Assembly: GCA_001949185.1 (NCBI GenBank) | Contig: BDGG01000001.1 | Coordinates: 6,968,325 to 7,032,324, forward strand | Direction of reading: 5' to 3' | Source: Ramazzottius varieornatus | Lineage: Eukaryota; Tardigrada; Eutardigrada; Parachela; Ramazzottiidae | Length of the DNA stretch: 64,000 bases | Part shown: one piece after another, positions 45,890 through 58,898 of the stretch | Position numbering within the stretch: the stretch's first letter is position 1 | Layout: every line of letters begins with the position of its first letter | The notes under the pieces: model-generated | What the model was told of the DNA's origin: nothing | Databases searched by the model: none | The model's input: only the letters and a program-made list of their open reading frames with translations | Translations under genes and position numbers: made by a program

Positions 45890-48261
45890 CCCGCATCTGG
45901 CTGGAGATTTTCCTACAACCCAAGTTAAACGCCACAGTACATCGCAGAATAATTTTCTGGGGAAAACGGAGCAGGATTTCTGCTGCGCGCAAACAATCAA
46001 AGACGGGCTGTCTCTTCTACAAATGCCTGCTTTCCGCCTGCTCTTTTCGCTCAGGGAAAACTATACTTCCGTAGAGCAATAACGAAACAATTGAACAAAC
46101 TCGATCACCGACACAGAGAAACGATTTTAAACTCAAGTGCGTCAGTAGTTCGCAGAATCGAGATTCCTTCACGGTTTCCAGATTCGCGTTAAGCTCCGAT
46201 CAGTGGCCTCTTGCCATTTGCCAAAGTGAAACCAGTGTGGGTTGACCATAGTGTAAAATGTGCATAGAGCAATAATACCGCAAACGTCGAACAACGGTCT
46301 GAACGCTGATTGGAGTATGGGCAGAAGAATCCCGACACGCCCACAGAATCAGAGGCAGAAACAAAAGCAGAAAGTATGTACGCGCATGTCGCACTCGTGC
46401 CGAAATGCCTGGCTGTCATGCACAACGATACACGCGCCATTCGGCAACGCGCACATGCATTCCAACAGGTTAGGGGGATATGTCTGGGCTTAGATGTCCG
46501 CTAACCTGCAACGGAAACACCCACAGAGCGGAGCAAAACAAAAGAAAGACTCTAGGAAAGAGTCAGCAACAGAACAGACGGCGAAAGAAGAGGCCAGAAA
46601 GACGACGAGGTGATGATGGGACAACTCGAGGCTTCCACAACAAGCCTGCAACACGGTTAGCCAGCAGACGGTCCACTCTCCGCCATCAAAGGCTCGAACC
46701 AAGCACTGACCTGGTAAACAGAATCAGAGGGATACGGGGGGATACAGGGGACAAAGACAGCAAGGGATGCCGAAGAGCAAGAAGATCTCGTAACCTGCCG
46801 GCAATCTGGTGCAATACACCACCAGCGCTAACCAATAATCAAAAACTGAGCCACACCTACCGGCAACACAGCCTTGTTGCTTTGTTGGATTAGGCTGCTG
46901 ATTCATAGAAAATTTTACACTACGAGGCAAACGTCACAATTCGGGCGATGCTGCGGTATGGGATGGCAGCACATGTCGCTTTCGGCAATGGCTCGAACTG
47001 CTCCCAGACACCGTACCGCAGTAGAGAATTACAGCGCGGTGGATCACATGTAGTATCTTGATTTTCATCTCGGATTTGTTTCTTCACAATCAGAGAAAGA
47101 CCAGCTAGTTCCAAACGACGTAAATTCCATCAACGACATGAAGTAGTAAAAGTAAAACAGAAACATATGATCAGAACGAAAGGGAATCCCCAATGTGAAA
47201 TTACCAACTTAGCGGAATCCGCGAAGGAAAGTTATTTGCGTGGCTTTTTGTAAAAACGGCGACGCACTACTACGTCAGTGCTCTACCATTGCTCACTGGC
47301 GGAAGTACGTCATGGCAAACATCCTACGGCTTACTTTTCTTATGGGATTCCCAAAATAATTGAAATTGACTCTATGACGTAGATCACAGCTATCGCGAAA
47401 AGCGACAACAGCGCCTCTCTCGGCCTCGCTGTTGTGTTTTTTCTAGGCTTTTTAGCATTACAGCAACTCTCCTTTCTTCCGAGCATTGTATCTTCAATGT
47501 CTAGGCTATATGTGTGCTCAAATCAGTTTAGCTAGATAGGGAAGATCTTTCTCCACAAGATAGCATTGAAAACAAACGGATCGGGCCACGAGGTACGAAA
47601 TTCTAGACCGCCCGAATTGCGACGGGAAAATCACTACGTCCGAATTGTGACGTTTACCTCGTAGGGTCAACCCACACTAGTGAAACTATTCCGAATAATT
47701 CCTGCGAACAGGCGAAACCCTCGAAACTGCGGGCGTCCCCTTAGCACGAAATTGCACGGCACAGTGTTGTTCCGATTGTTATAATTCGTAATTGAAAATG
47801 GCGAGATTTGACGGTTCTAGAATTCCGATATAACAATTCAAATAGCAGATTCTGGGCTGGTCCTTTCGGTATTGATCGGATTTAAATCGAAATTTCAAGA
47901 ACGAGAAGATATTTTAATGTACCATTGAAGTCCAAGATGTTGGCAATTCTAATAATAACTGACAACAAAGAAGCGCGCAAAATGCACATGGATACCGGTA
48001 TATCCCTTTATCACGTTGTGAAGCACCGTCAGTGCTTCGTTGAGTGACTGCGGTGCGCTGGTGCACGTCCACAGCAAGATCAGAATGCGTACAAAGTGCT
48101 TCGCGAAGCTGCAGTTCATCCCTGTATGACGTATACGTGGCCAGCACCGGGCGGGCCTTGCTAGGGTTTTGCTACTCCAATTTGGTTCAATTTCATCCCT
48201 CGCTCTTCTTAGGATCTTCGGTATCTTATCTGAAACAGCTTGTTCGAGGATGACGCTGCGC

Positions 48262-48311
48262 NNNNNNNNNNNNNNNNNNNNNNNNNNNNNNNNNNNNNNN
48301 NNNNNNNNNNN
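48262..48311. other. 50-N assembly gap
   Basis: Exactly 50 N, so probably an arbitrary scaffold gap. Flanking bases (GACGCTGCGC on the left; GCGCTGCACTGCACTG within 30 nt on the right) are repeat-like, which may have broken the assembly. Confidence 0.95.
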
Positions 48312-48977
48312 GAGCACGGAATCTGGCCGCATGCGCTGCACTGCACTGTAGCTATGCTGTGCTGCATTACAGCGGCGGCGCATGAAGTGACGGAATTTGT
48401 GCGGCACAGCATACAGCAGAAAGCCATAGACTACGGCGCAGATGCACCTACCGAAAGCTAACAAAAATCACAGTTTTTGGGCATTCGAACGTCAGCCGTC
48501 TCAGCTTTGACGTACTTTCGGGCAACGTTCGCCAGGTTGACTACCGATTTCACTGACTGAATTACAAACCGCGTCAATACATCAGCGTGCAGCGCAGTTG
48601 CACCAGGTCAACGTGTATCTGCAGCACAGCTGCTTAGCCACTGGGCATGAAAGTTGTGCAGCACGGCGCAGCGTACAGCGCACTGGTAATGTGCGCAGCA
48701 CAGTTACAGCGTACTTTTGGACCTGCGGCCCAGTGCTCTAGCCTCTGAGCAGAAATCGGGGGTCACGGCGTAGAGGCATAGTCGAGGATATTCAGGCAGG
48801 GACAGGGTAGCCCAAGGGTAGGAATCGGGGCCTAACATGCGGGGGCCGAGAATTCTACCACGGATTGACTGATTCATCAAAACGCTTGGTATTGGAAAAC
48901 CCGATACTGAAACTAAGAAGCGGACTTTAATGATCCTCTTGACCGTGGAACGGCTTTCAAACTTTTAATCCGAAACT

Positions 48978-49035
48978 GCAGTGAGCAAAGCCCGATAACA
49001 CACCTCGCAGTGAGCAAAGCCCGATAACACACCTC
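48978..49035. repeat. 29-bp tandem duplication
   Basis: Two perfect copies (48978-49006 and 49007-49035) of a unit starting GCAGTGAGCAAAGCCCG. No gene overlaps it. Confidence 0.9.
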
Positions 49036-51079
49036 GCGTTGTTAGGTTGACGCTACTCCTACTTCGTGAATATTTTCGTCTAGGTGCGACAATGAATCTA
49101 AATTTCTGCTCAGTCTATGGACAAGATTCTCTTCTATTTTGCGAGCTAGAAGCGGCTCATCGGCATAAGCGTTCATAAATCGCAGGTATGTTTTGGCGAC
49201 TTTTCTGTTCGCAAAGGCCCTGAAAGCTTAGACAAGTGTTCGAATTGACAGCTGTCCAGTAGTACCCGCTGAAAAGCAGTGTGTTTTTGTAACATCATCA
49301 TGATTCGTCGCAGCGGTATATCTAGTTCGGTCGAGTACCCCAAGATTCACCGTGGATCGAATTTTCCGAATGGTTCGAGAAATTCAAAAATGAACGCTGA
49401 GTGGTTGATGTTGGAAAACCCGGCATTGCCCCTAAGTGGTTTTCGAGAATCTTCGTATAGTCTGGATCGCAATACCAACCATTCGCGGCTCGATAAATAC
49501 GGGGAGGCGAAAAAGGATGTTTTCCTGTTTGGTCGCCGTATGTGCACTAGCGCCAATCCTTTGACAGCCCGACATGTGGGGAGACCAGATAGGCTAAAAC
49601 AGCTGACGCAAGACGTGTCTCAGACGCGTCTTGCCGTTTCACCGTACTCTTGTCCCGCACGCTTGTATCGCACGATATGCTCGGTCACGTTGAATTCCGC
49701 GTACATGGCATCACCATTCTTGCGCACGGTGGGGGCGCGTGGTGGAAAGATTGACACTAATATGCAGTAAGTATGCCCTTGTTGCCCTTTTCCACCCTGG
49801 GGCTGTATTGAGACGGGATACAGGACATTTCCATCCTATTAATTTTTCTCAGCTTTTCCATCCTGCTCTTTCCATCCTTTTCTTCCAGGATGGGAATCTC
49901 CATCTCTTGTATATCGGAGTCATTTAGGATGGTCGTTTTTCCACCATTTCCGGTCCTAGCCTAGCCGTGGAGAATGTTCAAGAAGAACCCGAAACTAGCG
50001 CTTGCAAAAATACGATAAAATTCGAAACGATATTTTTCGTTGCTCTGATTTTTCCAAGTTTTTGATGAGTCATGAGCCGTGATTTTGGATTTGATCAATC
50101 AATTCTGTACTGATCATTCGAAGATGTTGGCGTATTGAGTAATACGGAATTGATAACCCTATTGGTAGTACCACTTGACGGTACTGCACGATCAACAGGG
50201 TATATTAATGCACTATGCCTGTACGTACAACAAATAACTGATGGTAGAGACCACTTTCGGTGCCGAGGAATTTCTCTTTGATCTTCCGCCATGATCTTCC
50301 GGGCCAGCTTTTTGGGCGAAGCTCTCGCAATATCGATATGGCGCGATACGGTATCTGCCGCATATTTTATCGCAAAGATTCGATATATTTCGATACGATA
50401 TCGATATACCGTATCGTTGCCCGCACTACCCGAAACCCCCTACCCTTTTCAAATTTTATCAGCTGTGCCTCTACACTATGACCCCAGAATTTTGAGGAAC
50501 CTTGCGTCCTTGCCCACTGCCCAAATTCAGGCTGTGCCCATATGATTCATCACTTTTCTCATATGAGTCACACCGATCTGGAGGTGTAGTGACTGCAGTC
50601 CGACAAAGCTTCAAACCGCCGTGCGTCACTTTTCTGGCTTTTCCGATTCTGCATCTATTCTCGCGCTTTCTTCCACGAAAGTTTCTCACTTCGTATGGAT
50701 CCTGCTCGGTAAAATAGTATTCCGAAATCGTAAAGGTTTTATCTTTGTCTCAGTCTCACGTGACGACGGAACTTCAGCTCCTCTGGGAACGTCTGTAGTC
50801 GACACTTTGAGGCCACCCTTCTCACGTTCCGTTGACGATCACAGATCCAGGTAAGATTTCTCTCCCAGCTTCGTAGACTGTGTTCTGACCGTGGAGAGCT
50901 TTCTCGTTATCTATAGTAGGCACCGTCTGATGTGAAGAAGAGGCTGTGAAGAGTGTCGAGTGTTTGTGATCGGAATATAAGTTTATTATGATCAATTGAT
51001 TTGCGTTAGAAGTCCTGTACGAACTCTCTAATGAGGGTACTTTGATTTTCCTTTACTCCTCTGTATGTTTTTTTCAGGC

Positions 51080-54027
51080 ATGGAGGGTGACCAGAACATT
51101 CCTCCGCCGGAAACCGCCGCGAGGGGACCATCCACAAGCAAACCCAAGGCGAAAGGTAGGTCTATCGATGTCTACCGTAGCGTCAGTTGATTTACCTAAT
51201 CAAGTGGGGTATCCGATACCATTTTCCCTTCTCTTCTCCCGACAGATGTTCCACCTCCCCCAGCAGCTCGAAACTCTCGTCAACCTCCAGGCGGACAGCC
51301 TGTATCCCGTGGTGCCTCGCGCGGAACTTCTGCCCATGTACAACCTCCACGCAACGCTCCGTTGACGAAGCCCGCTCGTCCTGTCGCTGCTCCTCGTGGC
51401 GTGTCGGCTGCTCCCACTGCCCGAGCTGCTCGGCTTCCAGCTGTTCCAGCCGTTCGCAACGCCACTTCTCGGGCTGTGTCGCAAGCCACAGGCAATACTT
51501 CAGTTGCTCGAAGACCAGCTCAAAAGGCCGCGGGAGTGGCGGTGGCTGCCAAACCAGCAGCTCGTTACATGAGTAAGGAACTCATCCTTTACAATTTAAA
51601 ATTCCTGATATCGTTCCTTGTTAATTTCTCTTCTTGTTTTTAAGGTTATACAATCTCCGCTGCTGCCCACAGTATCAAGTCACAGTCGAATGCAGCCATT
51701 CCTCGCCCGGCGGTAGCCGCTCTGCGGGTGACAGCACCGACTCGTGCTGTTCGTGCTCCTGTAAAGACCACTGCCGTCGCTGCTGCTGCTCCAAAGCCTC
51801 AACCAAAAGCTGCACCGAAGCCAGGTTTGTCTTTGAAGGTCTCCTGAGTATCTGAAAAATTCTCTAACATGAGAAAATTGCAGTACTCGTACCTCATTGG
51901 AACAATCCCGGAATGAACGGTGTTTGAATTGGCGCACGTTCCCCGCTAGTAACACAGAAAGCTGCGCCACTTGAAATGATGATCATTCCGAGACAGTTTG
52001 ATGGCCTTCCTTCCATCTAACGTTTTTAATCATTTCTGGGTTTTGTTCCAGCTCCAGCTGCTGCAGCTCCTTCTCGTCCAGCTGTTGGTCCCGCTGTTCG
52101 TCCTGTTGCCCGACCTACAAAGACCGGCGGACATTTGCAGTCCGTAGCCTCGATGAATGGTATCGATTTCGTCCGCGATTTGGTCGTTGGACTTTATCTC
52201 TTCGACTCTGATTGTTTTGTCGTTTGTTTCGTAGGACGAAACGGTCACGCAGTGCCGTTAACCAGCGGCCCTGAAGCTCTGCCTGCTCAGCCAGCAGCTT
52301 CTCAAGTCCATCGCGCTACGAAGACCCCTGCCGCAGAGTCTTCCAGTAGCCAGCCTGAACAGGCAGCGGTCGCTGAGGAGGGTGTTCTTCCGGCGAACCA
52401 GCCGACGTCGAACGAAGAGCAAGACCAACCTTCTTCCTCGTCTGATGTTCCTCTGCCGCCTTTGGTTGACTTCCACGCTGTCAAAGATGTCGGTGCTGCT
52501 GTGCGTCCTGGTAAGTTATCTTACTTTTTTCAAGATGCAAATTACAGTGGAAATTGAAGAATATTGTTCAGGTCGCGAATCCTTCGTTCCTAACCGTCCT
52601 CGCAACGAACAAATTCAGTACTTCCGGGACTTGATCAACAAGACTACGACTTACTTGACTGACAAGTCGAGCCAGTGGGAGAAGGTGTTGGACACACCGG
52701 CTGAAGCAGCTTCCATCAGCGAAGAAGGTAAATTGCCAGTGAAGTGTTTCACGATACTACCTGCGTTTTTTGTTCCGTAACTTGAAGCTTAGGAAGAAAA
52801 ATTCCAGTTTCGAGCCAAAAATTTCACAGTGACAGGCTTGACAAGTTTGCTTTTCTTAGGGGCGCACGTTTCCACTGTTATTGGCTGAATGCATGCGCCA
52901 CTTGTATTAATAGAAACGATTTTGTCGAGCTTTATTACGTTTGGAAGTGGCGCACGGCCTAGGTGTTATTAGCTGCTTGCGTGCGCGACTTGGGTAAACA
53001 ATCATGCCGAGTTTGTTAGCCGAGCTCTGATATGGTTTGGTGAGATTGTAGTTTAAGTCCCGCTTCTGTAGGCGTGGAGTTCATTCGTTTGGCCACCGGA
53101 CAATCGCGTCTCTTTATGGCACAGAAGCTCCAGCAGTTTGTGGGTTTGGTCGACGACTGCGAGTTCCATCGCGGAGAACGTGAGACTTCCCCATTGGACC
53201 TGGCTGGTTTCTGGGACATGATTAAGATGCAGGTATGATTACAAATCTTACTATAAAGGCTCTGCTAGTCGACGTTCTCTCTACCGTTTTCGATTATCGA
53301 TGGCCTCCCTGCAGGTCTCGGGAATAAAGGACAAGTTTGACCACATCGAAGCTCTGGCCGGAAACAAATGGGTGGCGCCCCCAAGCACCTCCACGGCCCA
53401 TGTTGAAAGAAAGTCAAAGAACGCTGGGAAGAAGAGCGTACTCAAGGTGAAGTTTTGTGAGTTAGAGATAGTCTTTTATCCGAGTATTAACAGGTGATCA
53501 GGTGGAAATGGATCGGAGCTCGGCAAACCAACATGTCAAGATTGTTTTTTCAAGTTGCGCACGTTTCCGGTGTTGTTAACAGTGACCGTGCGCCCCTTGA
53601 AAACGGTCTTGTCCAGGTCGTTTGCCTAGGTCTAAGTCATCAAATTGGACAGAAAATACAAGAAATACTTTGTTGATAATTTTTGTGGGTTTGTGGAATG
53701 ATGGCGGGTGTTTCTGTTTAGCCGGTTGACGCGAACATGAAACCAAACAGTACATCGTTGGGCAATACCGCCACTGTTCGGTCAAAGATGGCCGAAGTGA
53801 TCAAGCAGAAACGTCGAGAGCTGTCCGCTGGTACTTCCAGTGACCATCACGAGGCCGAAGCAGTTGTAGATGGTCCCGAAGCTCAGCGAGCCACAGAAGG
53901 TCCTGAAACGACCATCTACTTGGACGCCGAGACGAACAGCTATGCCAACGATGAGACGGTAATGGTCGTTGGACATGTTGTCGAAATTACCGAAATTCAG
54001 ATAGCTCCTGAAACAGTCTCGGCCTGA
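51080..54027 (+). CDS. DLGAP5: DLGAP5/HURP-like guanylate-kinase-associated protein
   Basis: Nine exons (51080-51155, 51246-51572, 51645-51824, 52052-52159, 52235-52510, 52572-52727, 53072-53232, 53315-53446, 53722-54027) total 1722 nt, 573 aa. The first six introns are all phase 1. The N-terminal half is very rich in Ala, Pro and Arg, basic and disordered, which suits microtubule binding. From exon 6 comes the GKAP domain: YFRDLINKTTTYLTDKSSQW, GVEFIRLATGQSRLFMAQKL, QFVGLVDDCEFHRGERETS, DLAGFWDMIKMQV and KFDHIEAL. HURP stabilises kinetochore microtubules, while the neuronal DLGAPs are synaptic scaffolds; the basic head favours the HURP branch. Three introns carry hairpins. AATAAA lies at about 54300. 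Confidence 0.85.
51906..51995. repeat. GTGGCGCAC hairpin, copy 13 (DLGAP5 intron 3)
   Basis: CGGAATGAACGGTG and TTGGCGCACGTTC pair with GCTGCGCCACTTG and TGATCATTCCG; the outer arm differs from the usual GACAAGATCG. Confidence 0.7.
52835..53015. repeat. GTGGCGCAC hairpins, copies 14 and 15 in tandem (DLGAP5 intron 6)
   Basis: Copy 14 (52835-52930) has GCTTGACAAGTTTGC with ACGATTTTGTCGAGC outside and GGGGCGCACG with CATGCGCCACTT inside. Copy 15 (52940-53015) has GAAGTGGCGCACG with CGTGCGCGACTTG. Both loops keep GTGTTATT or TGTTATT and GGCTG/AGCTG. Confidence 0.8.
53533..53623. repeat. GTGGCGCAC hairpin, copy 16 (DLGAP5 intron 8)
   Basis: ATGTCAAGATTG and CAAGTTGCGCACG pair with CGTGCGCCCCTTG and CGGTCTTGTCC. 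Confidence 0.75.
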
Positions 54028-54298
54028 GTATATCCAAGTATCTCTTTAAATCTGTGCAAAGGGCTTCCTCCATGCTGTTGTCTTTTGAGCCTTTCGAAGA
54101 AGCTTCCTTGAGTTCTCTCTCGTATCTCCTTGGATCGTAACGTGAAACATTTCGATGTTACATGTGTACGCGTAGCCTTTTCTCTCGAGCTGACGGATGT
54201 TTTTGAGTTTCTATCAGAAGCTTTGTCCTTTTTATTTTTACTATTTATACTGGAAAGCAGCGAAACAGTCTGCCCCCGCTGTCACCAAAGTTTAGAAA

Positions 54299-54308
54299 AA
54301 TAAATAAA
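54299..54308 (+). terminator. polyadenylation signal of DLGAP5
   Basis: Overlapping AATAAA motifs (AAAAATAAATAAAAG) about 280 nt past the stop codon. Confidence 0.6.
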
Positions 54309-54973
54309 AGTAGTTATGAAAATTGCGGAATTTATTCGTCAGCCAAGTTTCAACTGACAATATGATGATTCTCTCGGTTACTCAATCCGCTCGTCGGTGG
54401 CGCACTTGCCTTTATTGAGCTTTGTAGGCTGAGCTTTCGCTATCCGAAGCTGCACTTGCATCGATTTCGAACATGAACCCTGTCGAGTTCGAATGTACGC
54501 CAAAATCCGGCGGAAGTCACACCCTTTCCTCCATTCTGAGCCCAGCTGTTTCTGGTACGTACTGTACGAAGGGTACGGCTGACCGCGACTGCCTGTCGTA
54601 TCGCTGATCTCCGTCCTACTGCCTCAACTTGCCCAGCTCAATTTAGAACCTTAATGAGTTTTCCTCGCCAACTTTTACAGCACATAGTTTCTGTCCAGTA
54701 CGAGTACATCCGAGGAGCAGAAGGCCGAGAGAACGCCAGCAACAAACAACCCACAGACGCCCATAGAAGAAATTCCTTCCGTGATCGCTGAGAAAGAACA
54801 GACCTGAGCACAGTAAGTCGACTAGTCGAATGTTTCTGGTCACTGTGTAATACTTCCTTCTTCTTGTACCAGTCGCGTCAACCGCCTCATTCACGAACCC
54901 TTCTGCCCTTATTTGGATCTTGCCTTCTTTATTTTGCAGTTGTTGATTACCTTGCAAACGAGAACTTCCAACC

Positions 54974-57900
54974 ATGTCGGACGAAGAAGGAGGATGGCAA
55001 GAGTAAGTAGAAGTTACCCGACAAAATTGAGAAAATTCTCGAAAAAGTATTTGCCTTTTCAGAGATTGTTTTCCGAAATTTTATCTTGTTGTGTCGCAAA
55101 GTTTTTTCCGGAATTTTGAGTGTAATGAACCGAAAATTTTTCCATGAGTTGAAATTAACTTGTTTGATGATAGAGCTTTTCGGTTTGCGGTATTGAACTT
55201 CAATTTATATTTCGTGTCAAGTGTGCTGACATTTTTTCGTTGGTGTCATTTTTCCGTGCAAAGTTGAGTCGAGGGTTCTTCAAGCTTCGAAGACTCACGG
55301 CATCTGTCACTAAGCTATGTGCATAGAGAATTTGACCCGCGGAGAAGGGGTGGCGATCCCGCTGGCTCCTTGCAGTGTTGCCATATGGTGTCACAACGCT
55401 GTCTGTGGTGAATATGTGTAAATTGTCTCTTTGTATGTTTTTTAGGGAAGCTGATACCGAGTAAGTCGAGTCTAAACAACAGGAAGCTCTCTTCTCGCTC
55501 TCGTACGCCGCTGCCAGCGCCGCGCTCCATATATGCCGCCGCTCTTCTCGCGCCTCAACACAAGTCGCCACAGTGTGTCGTGCTTCGTAAAAGTGTGTAC
55601 TTGGGCATGCCTGCACGTCTTGTTTTGATATTGTCATAACATCAGACAAACCTGCTGTGACCTCACGCACAATATTCTGCGAGCTCGAATGGCTACAGTG
55701 TCATGAAACGTCGTTGGCTGCGCTGATCAAGCTCAGGGAAGCCTAACATCTGTGACGTAACCAAGAAATGTCGGCCCAGTTTGCCTGAGAAATGGTCGAC
55801 AAGTTGCTCACAATGGCAGGACCGTACCCTTGAAAATTTCTTCCTGTCCCGTAGCCGCTAATGAAGTCAAAAGTGCTCATTTTCAATGAAAGCATACCGA
55901 CACCCCACCCAACCAGCCTACACGCATTTTTTCGAAACACCCACGCATCTCTGCACCTGCTGACAGAAGCGGGCTGACCCGCAAGCGTAGTTTCCTGCTC
56001 GAAACTTTCCATTCTCAGGCCCCTCTGCACCAAGCTGGCAATGAGATTTCCAGAGCTAAGCACGATCCTTGCGGTTGTCGGGCGCAGAAGTTCTCTGGGA
56101 AATCCTGCACGCCCAGATACGCAGTCTTGTGGCTGTGCCAACCGAGCTAGCTAGCACGTTGAGCGAAAAATATCCCGGTTTCCCAATCCCAGAACAGTGC
56201 AGTCCCCAAAGAACAATTCAGAAATATTTTTGTGTATTTTACAGGAACAAGCAGCCGTACGTATACAATCCTACTTCCGGTTGGATACAAATAATTTATG
56301 TTCCCCCCGGAAAATGCCAACATCGAACCCTTTTACAGTTGTACTGAGGATTTTCGACGTGCATAGCTCAGTCTGAATGTCCCTAAAAATTTCAAATAAA
56401 AACAGACAACCTTTTGAACTTCTTGACGGAAGTTCTTCTCCGTACACACCAAAGCTCGACTCGACAGTATTACTTCTTACCCCACTAACCCCAACAGCAC
56501 TAGATAATGACCATAAATCGCAACGCGGTTCATGCATGATAATGAATCTTGTTACTGTGAACTGTCTTCGGGTTGTTCATGTCACTGATTCATGTTTTTT
56601 TTCTGTCCTTATTTCTGTTTAGGGAGGAGGAGAAGGTCAAGACCAAGTAAGTAAATTACCATATGAAAAACAATGTCATAAGTATGTTTTTCCACTGTGT
56701 ACGTAGTACCGTACTGTGAGGTCTTCCCCCTAGCAATCCCCCTCCCTTCTTCCCCTCCCCTGTCCCGTCCTGATTGTTTCATTCTCAGCTCAAGAACGAT
56801 TTTATGTAGTCTGTCCGACGAACATTCTGATTTCGCTGTACGATAGGTCGCATGGTGGTCATAACGAGCCAGCTGAAGAGAAGACCGAGGCTCAGTTGGT
56901 CATCGAAGAAAAGCAGCGCAAACATGCGGAAGAAGAGGCTACGCGTTTGCGCGAGTTGGAAGAGCAACGCCGCATGGACCGCGAACGTGAAGAGGAAGAA
57001 CTTCGCCGCTTGAAGGAGAAGCAGGTAAACCGAAACTTTGATTCTGAAAGGATTAAGCTTTTTTGAGTTTTGCCTTAAACGAGGAACCGACTTCCAGGCC
57101 CAGCGAAAGAAGGAACGAGAGGAGGAAGAAGCCAAGCTGGCCGAGCAGGCCCGCATCGCTGAAGAACAACGACGACACGAAGAGGTACGCTGTCAAATAT
57201 TAAACTAAATATTTGTGAGAAGTCGACTCAAAGTTTCTATCTTACCTGCAGGAAGAGCGTCGACAAGCCAAGGAGGAAGAAAAGAGACGCAAGCAAGAGG
57301 AAGCCGAGCGTCGCAAGGCTGCCGCTATCGCCGCTACCGCTGGTGGACGAAACTTCACCGTGGACAGACGTGAAGGAGAAAGTACTATGGACAAGGTACA
57401 GTATTACATGAAGATTTGCTACTGCTGTAATTCTCTGATAGTTTCCTTTTCGCTTGTAGTTCATGAACGTCTCCAAGGCCAAAACTGAAATGGCCCTCAA
57501 CACCAACGAACTGGAAGCATTGAAGCAGCGCACCATCGCTGATCGCGTCAAGCCACTGGCGCTTTCCGGCTTGGATGTCCCCCATCTCAAGCAGAAAGCC
57601 GAAGAGCTGTGGAAGCAAATCATCCAACTGGAAACTGCTCAGTATGACTTGAGCGAACGATCCAAGCGTCAAGAATACGACGTAAGCTACAATTTCCGGA
57701 TGTTCATCATCTCAAGCGACGCACTTTTGCGGTCGATAACAAGCACAACTGCGCCATTCGGGATAACGATCATCCCGAGATCGTTTGCCGACCTCTGAAA
57801 CTTTGCGCAGCATTCTTCTTGAAGACTCTTATAATATGTATCCAAATTTTCGATTTTTCTAGATCAAAGAATTGAACGAACGTCAGCGTCAGTCCAACCG

Positions 57901-58332
57901 TCAAAAGTACGTTGCGCAAGGTCTGGAAGCCGAGCAGAACACTCGTTATCCACCCAAGGTCCAGATTATCAGCAAGTATGAACGCCGAACTGATCGTCGC
58001 ACCTTCGGCGACCGTAAGGGCCTCTTCGATGGTGACAAGAAAGAAGAACAGAAAGAACTCATCAAACCCAAAGGTAAGCTAATTCCATCTCCCCAAATAA
58101 ACACCAGAGCTTTTCGGACTGTTTCACTGGAATACTTATCCGTTTAGCCGTCCGTCGCCAAGAGTGGATCAAGAAGAAGGAAGAAGAGCGCCAACGTGGC
58201 TCCACCTACGCGGCTGACGACGATCAGCACCAGGAATCCAGCAGCTACTCCTCCTCTCGCCACCAGGCACAAGAAGACCAAGAGAACCACGGAGCGGAGG
58301 CTGTTGAAGCTGGAGGAGACGAGGAAGAGTAA
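54974..58332 (+). CDS. TNNT: troponin T
   Basis: Nine exons (54974-55002, 55446-55460, 56623-56646, 56847-57024, 57098-57184, 57252-57395, 57460-57681, 57863-58073, 58148-58332) total 1095 nt, 364 aa. The N-terminus is acidic (MSDEEGGWQE) and built from micro-exons of 29, 15 and 24 nt, all phase 2, so they can be skipped without a frameshift; N-terminal exon choice is a known feature of troponin T. A long Glu/Arg/Lys coiled coil follows (about residues 40-150), then the tropomyosin-binding GGRNFTVDRREGE and the I-T arm region (FMNVSKAKTEM, NERQRQSNRQKY). The C-terminus ends in acidic residues, GGDEEE. The protein anchors the troponin complex to tropomyosin in muscle thin filaments. Intron 7 carries a hairpin. 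Confidence 0.95.
57700..57785. repeat. GTGGCGCAC hairpin, copy 17 (troponin T intron 7)
   Basis: Diverged copy: CAAGCGACGCAC with GTGCGCC-type right arm ACTGCGCCATTCG, followed by ATCATCCCGAGATCG, which shares the outer-arm motif. Confidence 0.55.
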
Positions 58333-58898
58333 ACTGTTACAAGTTTTCTGTGCCTTGTACCGTAACTAGTATATATCCAGAGGAAGTGAGGCTGCTCGCG
58401 ATGTACCAACCGACTGACGATAAGTTTTCAAATATCATGACTGTGAAATGAACGCTATCCACTTGCCCATGCATGTTTGAGGGGAGTTTTCCACTTCTTC
58501 TTGTGGGACACATTAACCATTTTTCCCGTTGGTCGCAAGCGTAAAAGCAACCACCGTAAGAATGACGCAGGGACTTCTATGGATCTCTGTCTAAATGATG
58601 CACCCTACAAATACCGATACTTCAGTTTGCCGTCGAGACACTGATGGAAGATGCATACAATGATTTTTTTAGACAAAGTTCGCGGGGAACCCGCGAAGCA
58701 GAGTGCGCGGGCCGGTAGCCTGGTAGGCAGTAGAGTGCAATAATCGATGAGCCCAACGGCCCGCCAAGTGAGTTCCCATTTTGCGGTGCTTGGTCCCGGA
58801 ACCGCGAAACCATCCGGGCAGAAATTTACTCGCTCCACGGTTGTCTATCTACATGATTCCCCAGAAGGGCGTCGTAGTTAGCGACCAGGAGGTCCGGA

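Larger units (their letters stand above)
45890..51079. other. gene-poor 5 kb with assembly gap
   Basis: No gene is recognised. Frames such as 49279-49770 are open but have no family or splice support. The stretch includes the N gap, a CAG/GCAC-rich zone around it (48300-48730), a 29-bp tandem duplication and an AT-rich imperfect palindrome near 50318-50430 (CGATACGGTAT against ATACCGTATCG). The part just before 51080 is probably the 5' UTR and promoter of DLGAP5. Confidence 0.5.

Noticed and set aside
48262-48464. Long frames spanning the N gap
   Set aside because: They exist only because runs of X contain no stop; the flanks are repeat-like.
49279-49770. 163-codon plus-strand frame in the gene-poor region
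   Set aside because: It has no recognisable domain, no splice sites and no flanking exons; the minus strand is partly open too. Coding is possible but unsupported.
51187-51576. Ser/Cys/Arg-rich alternative frames over the DLGAP5 exon 2
   Set aside because: Shadows of the Ala/Pro/Arg-rich real frame.
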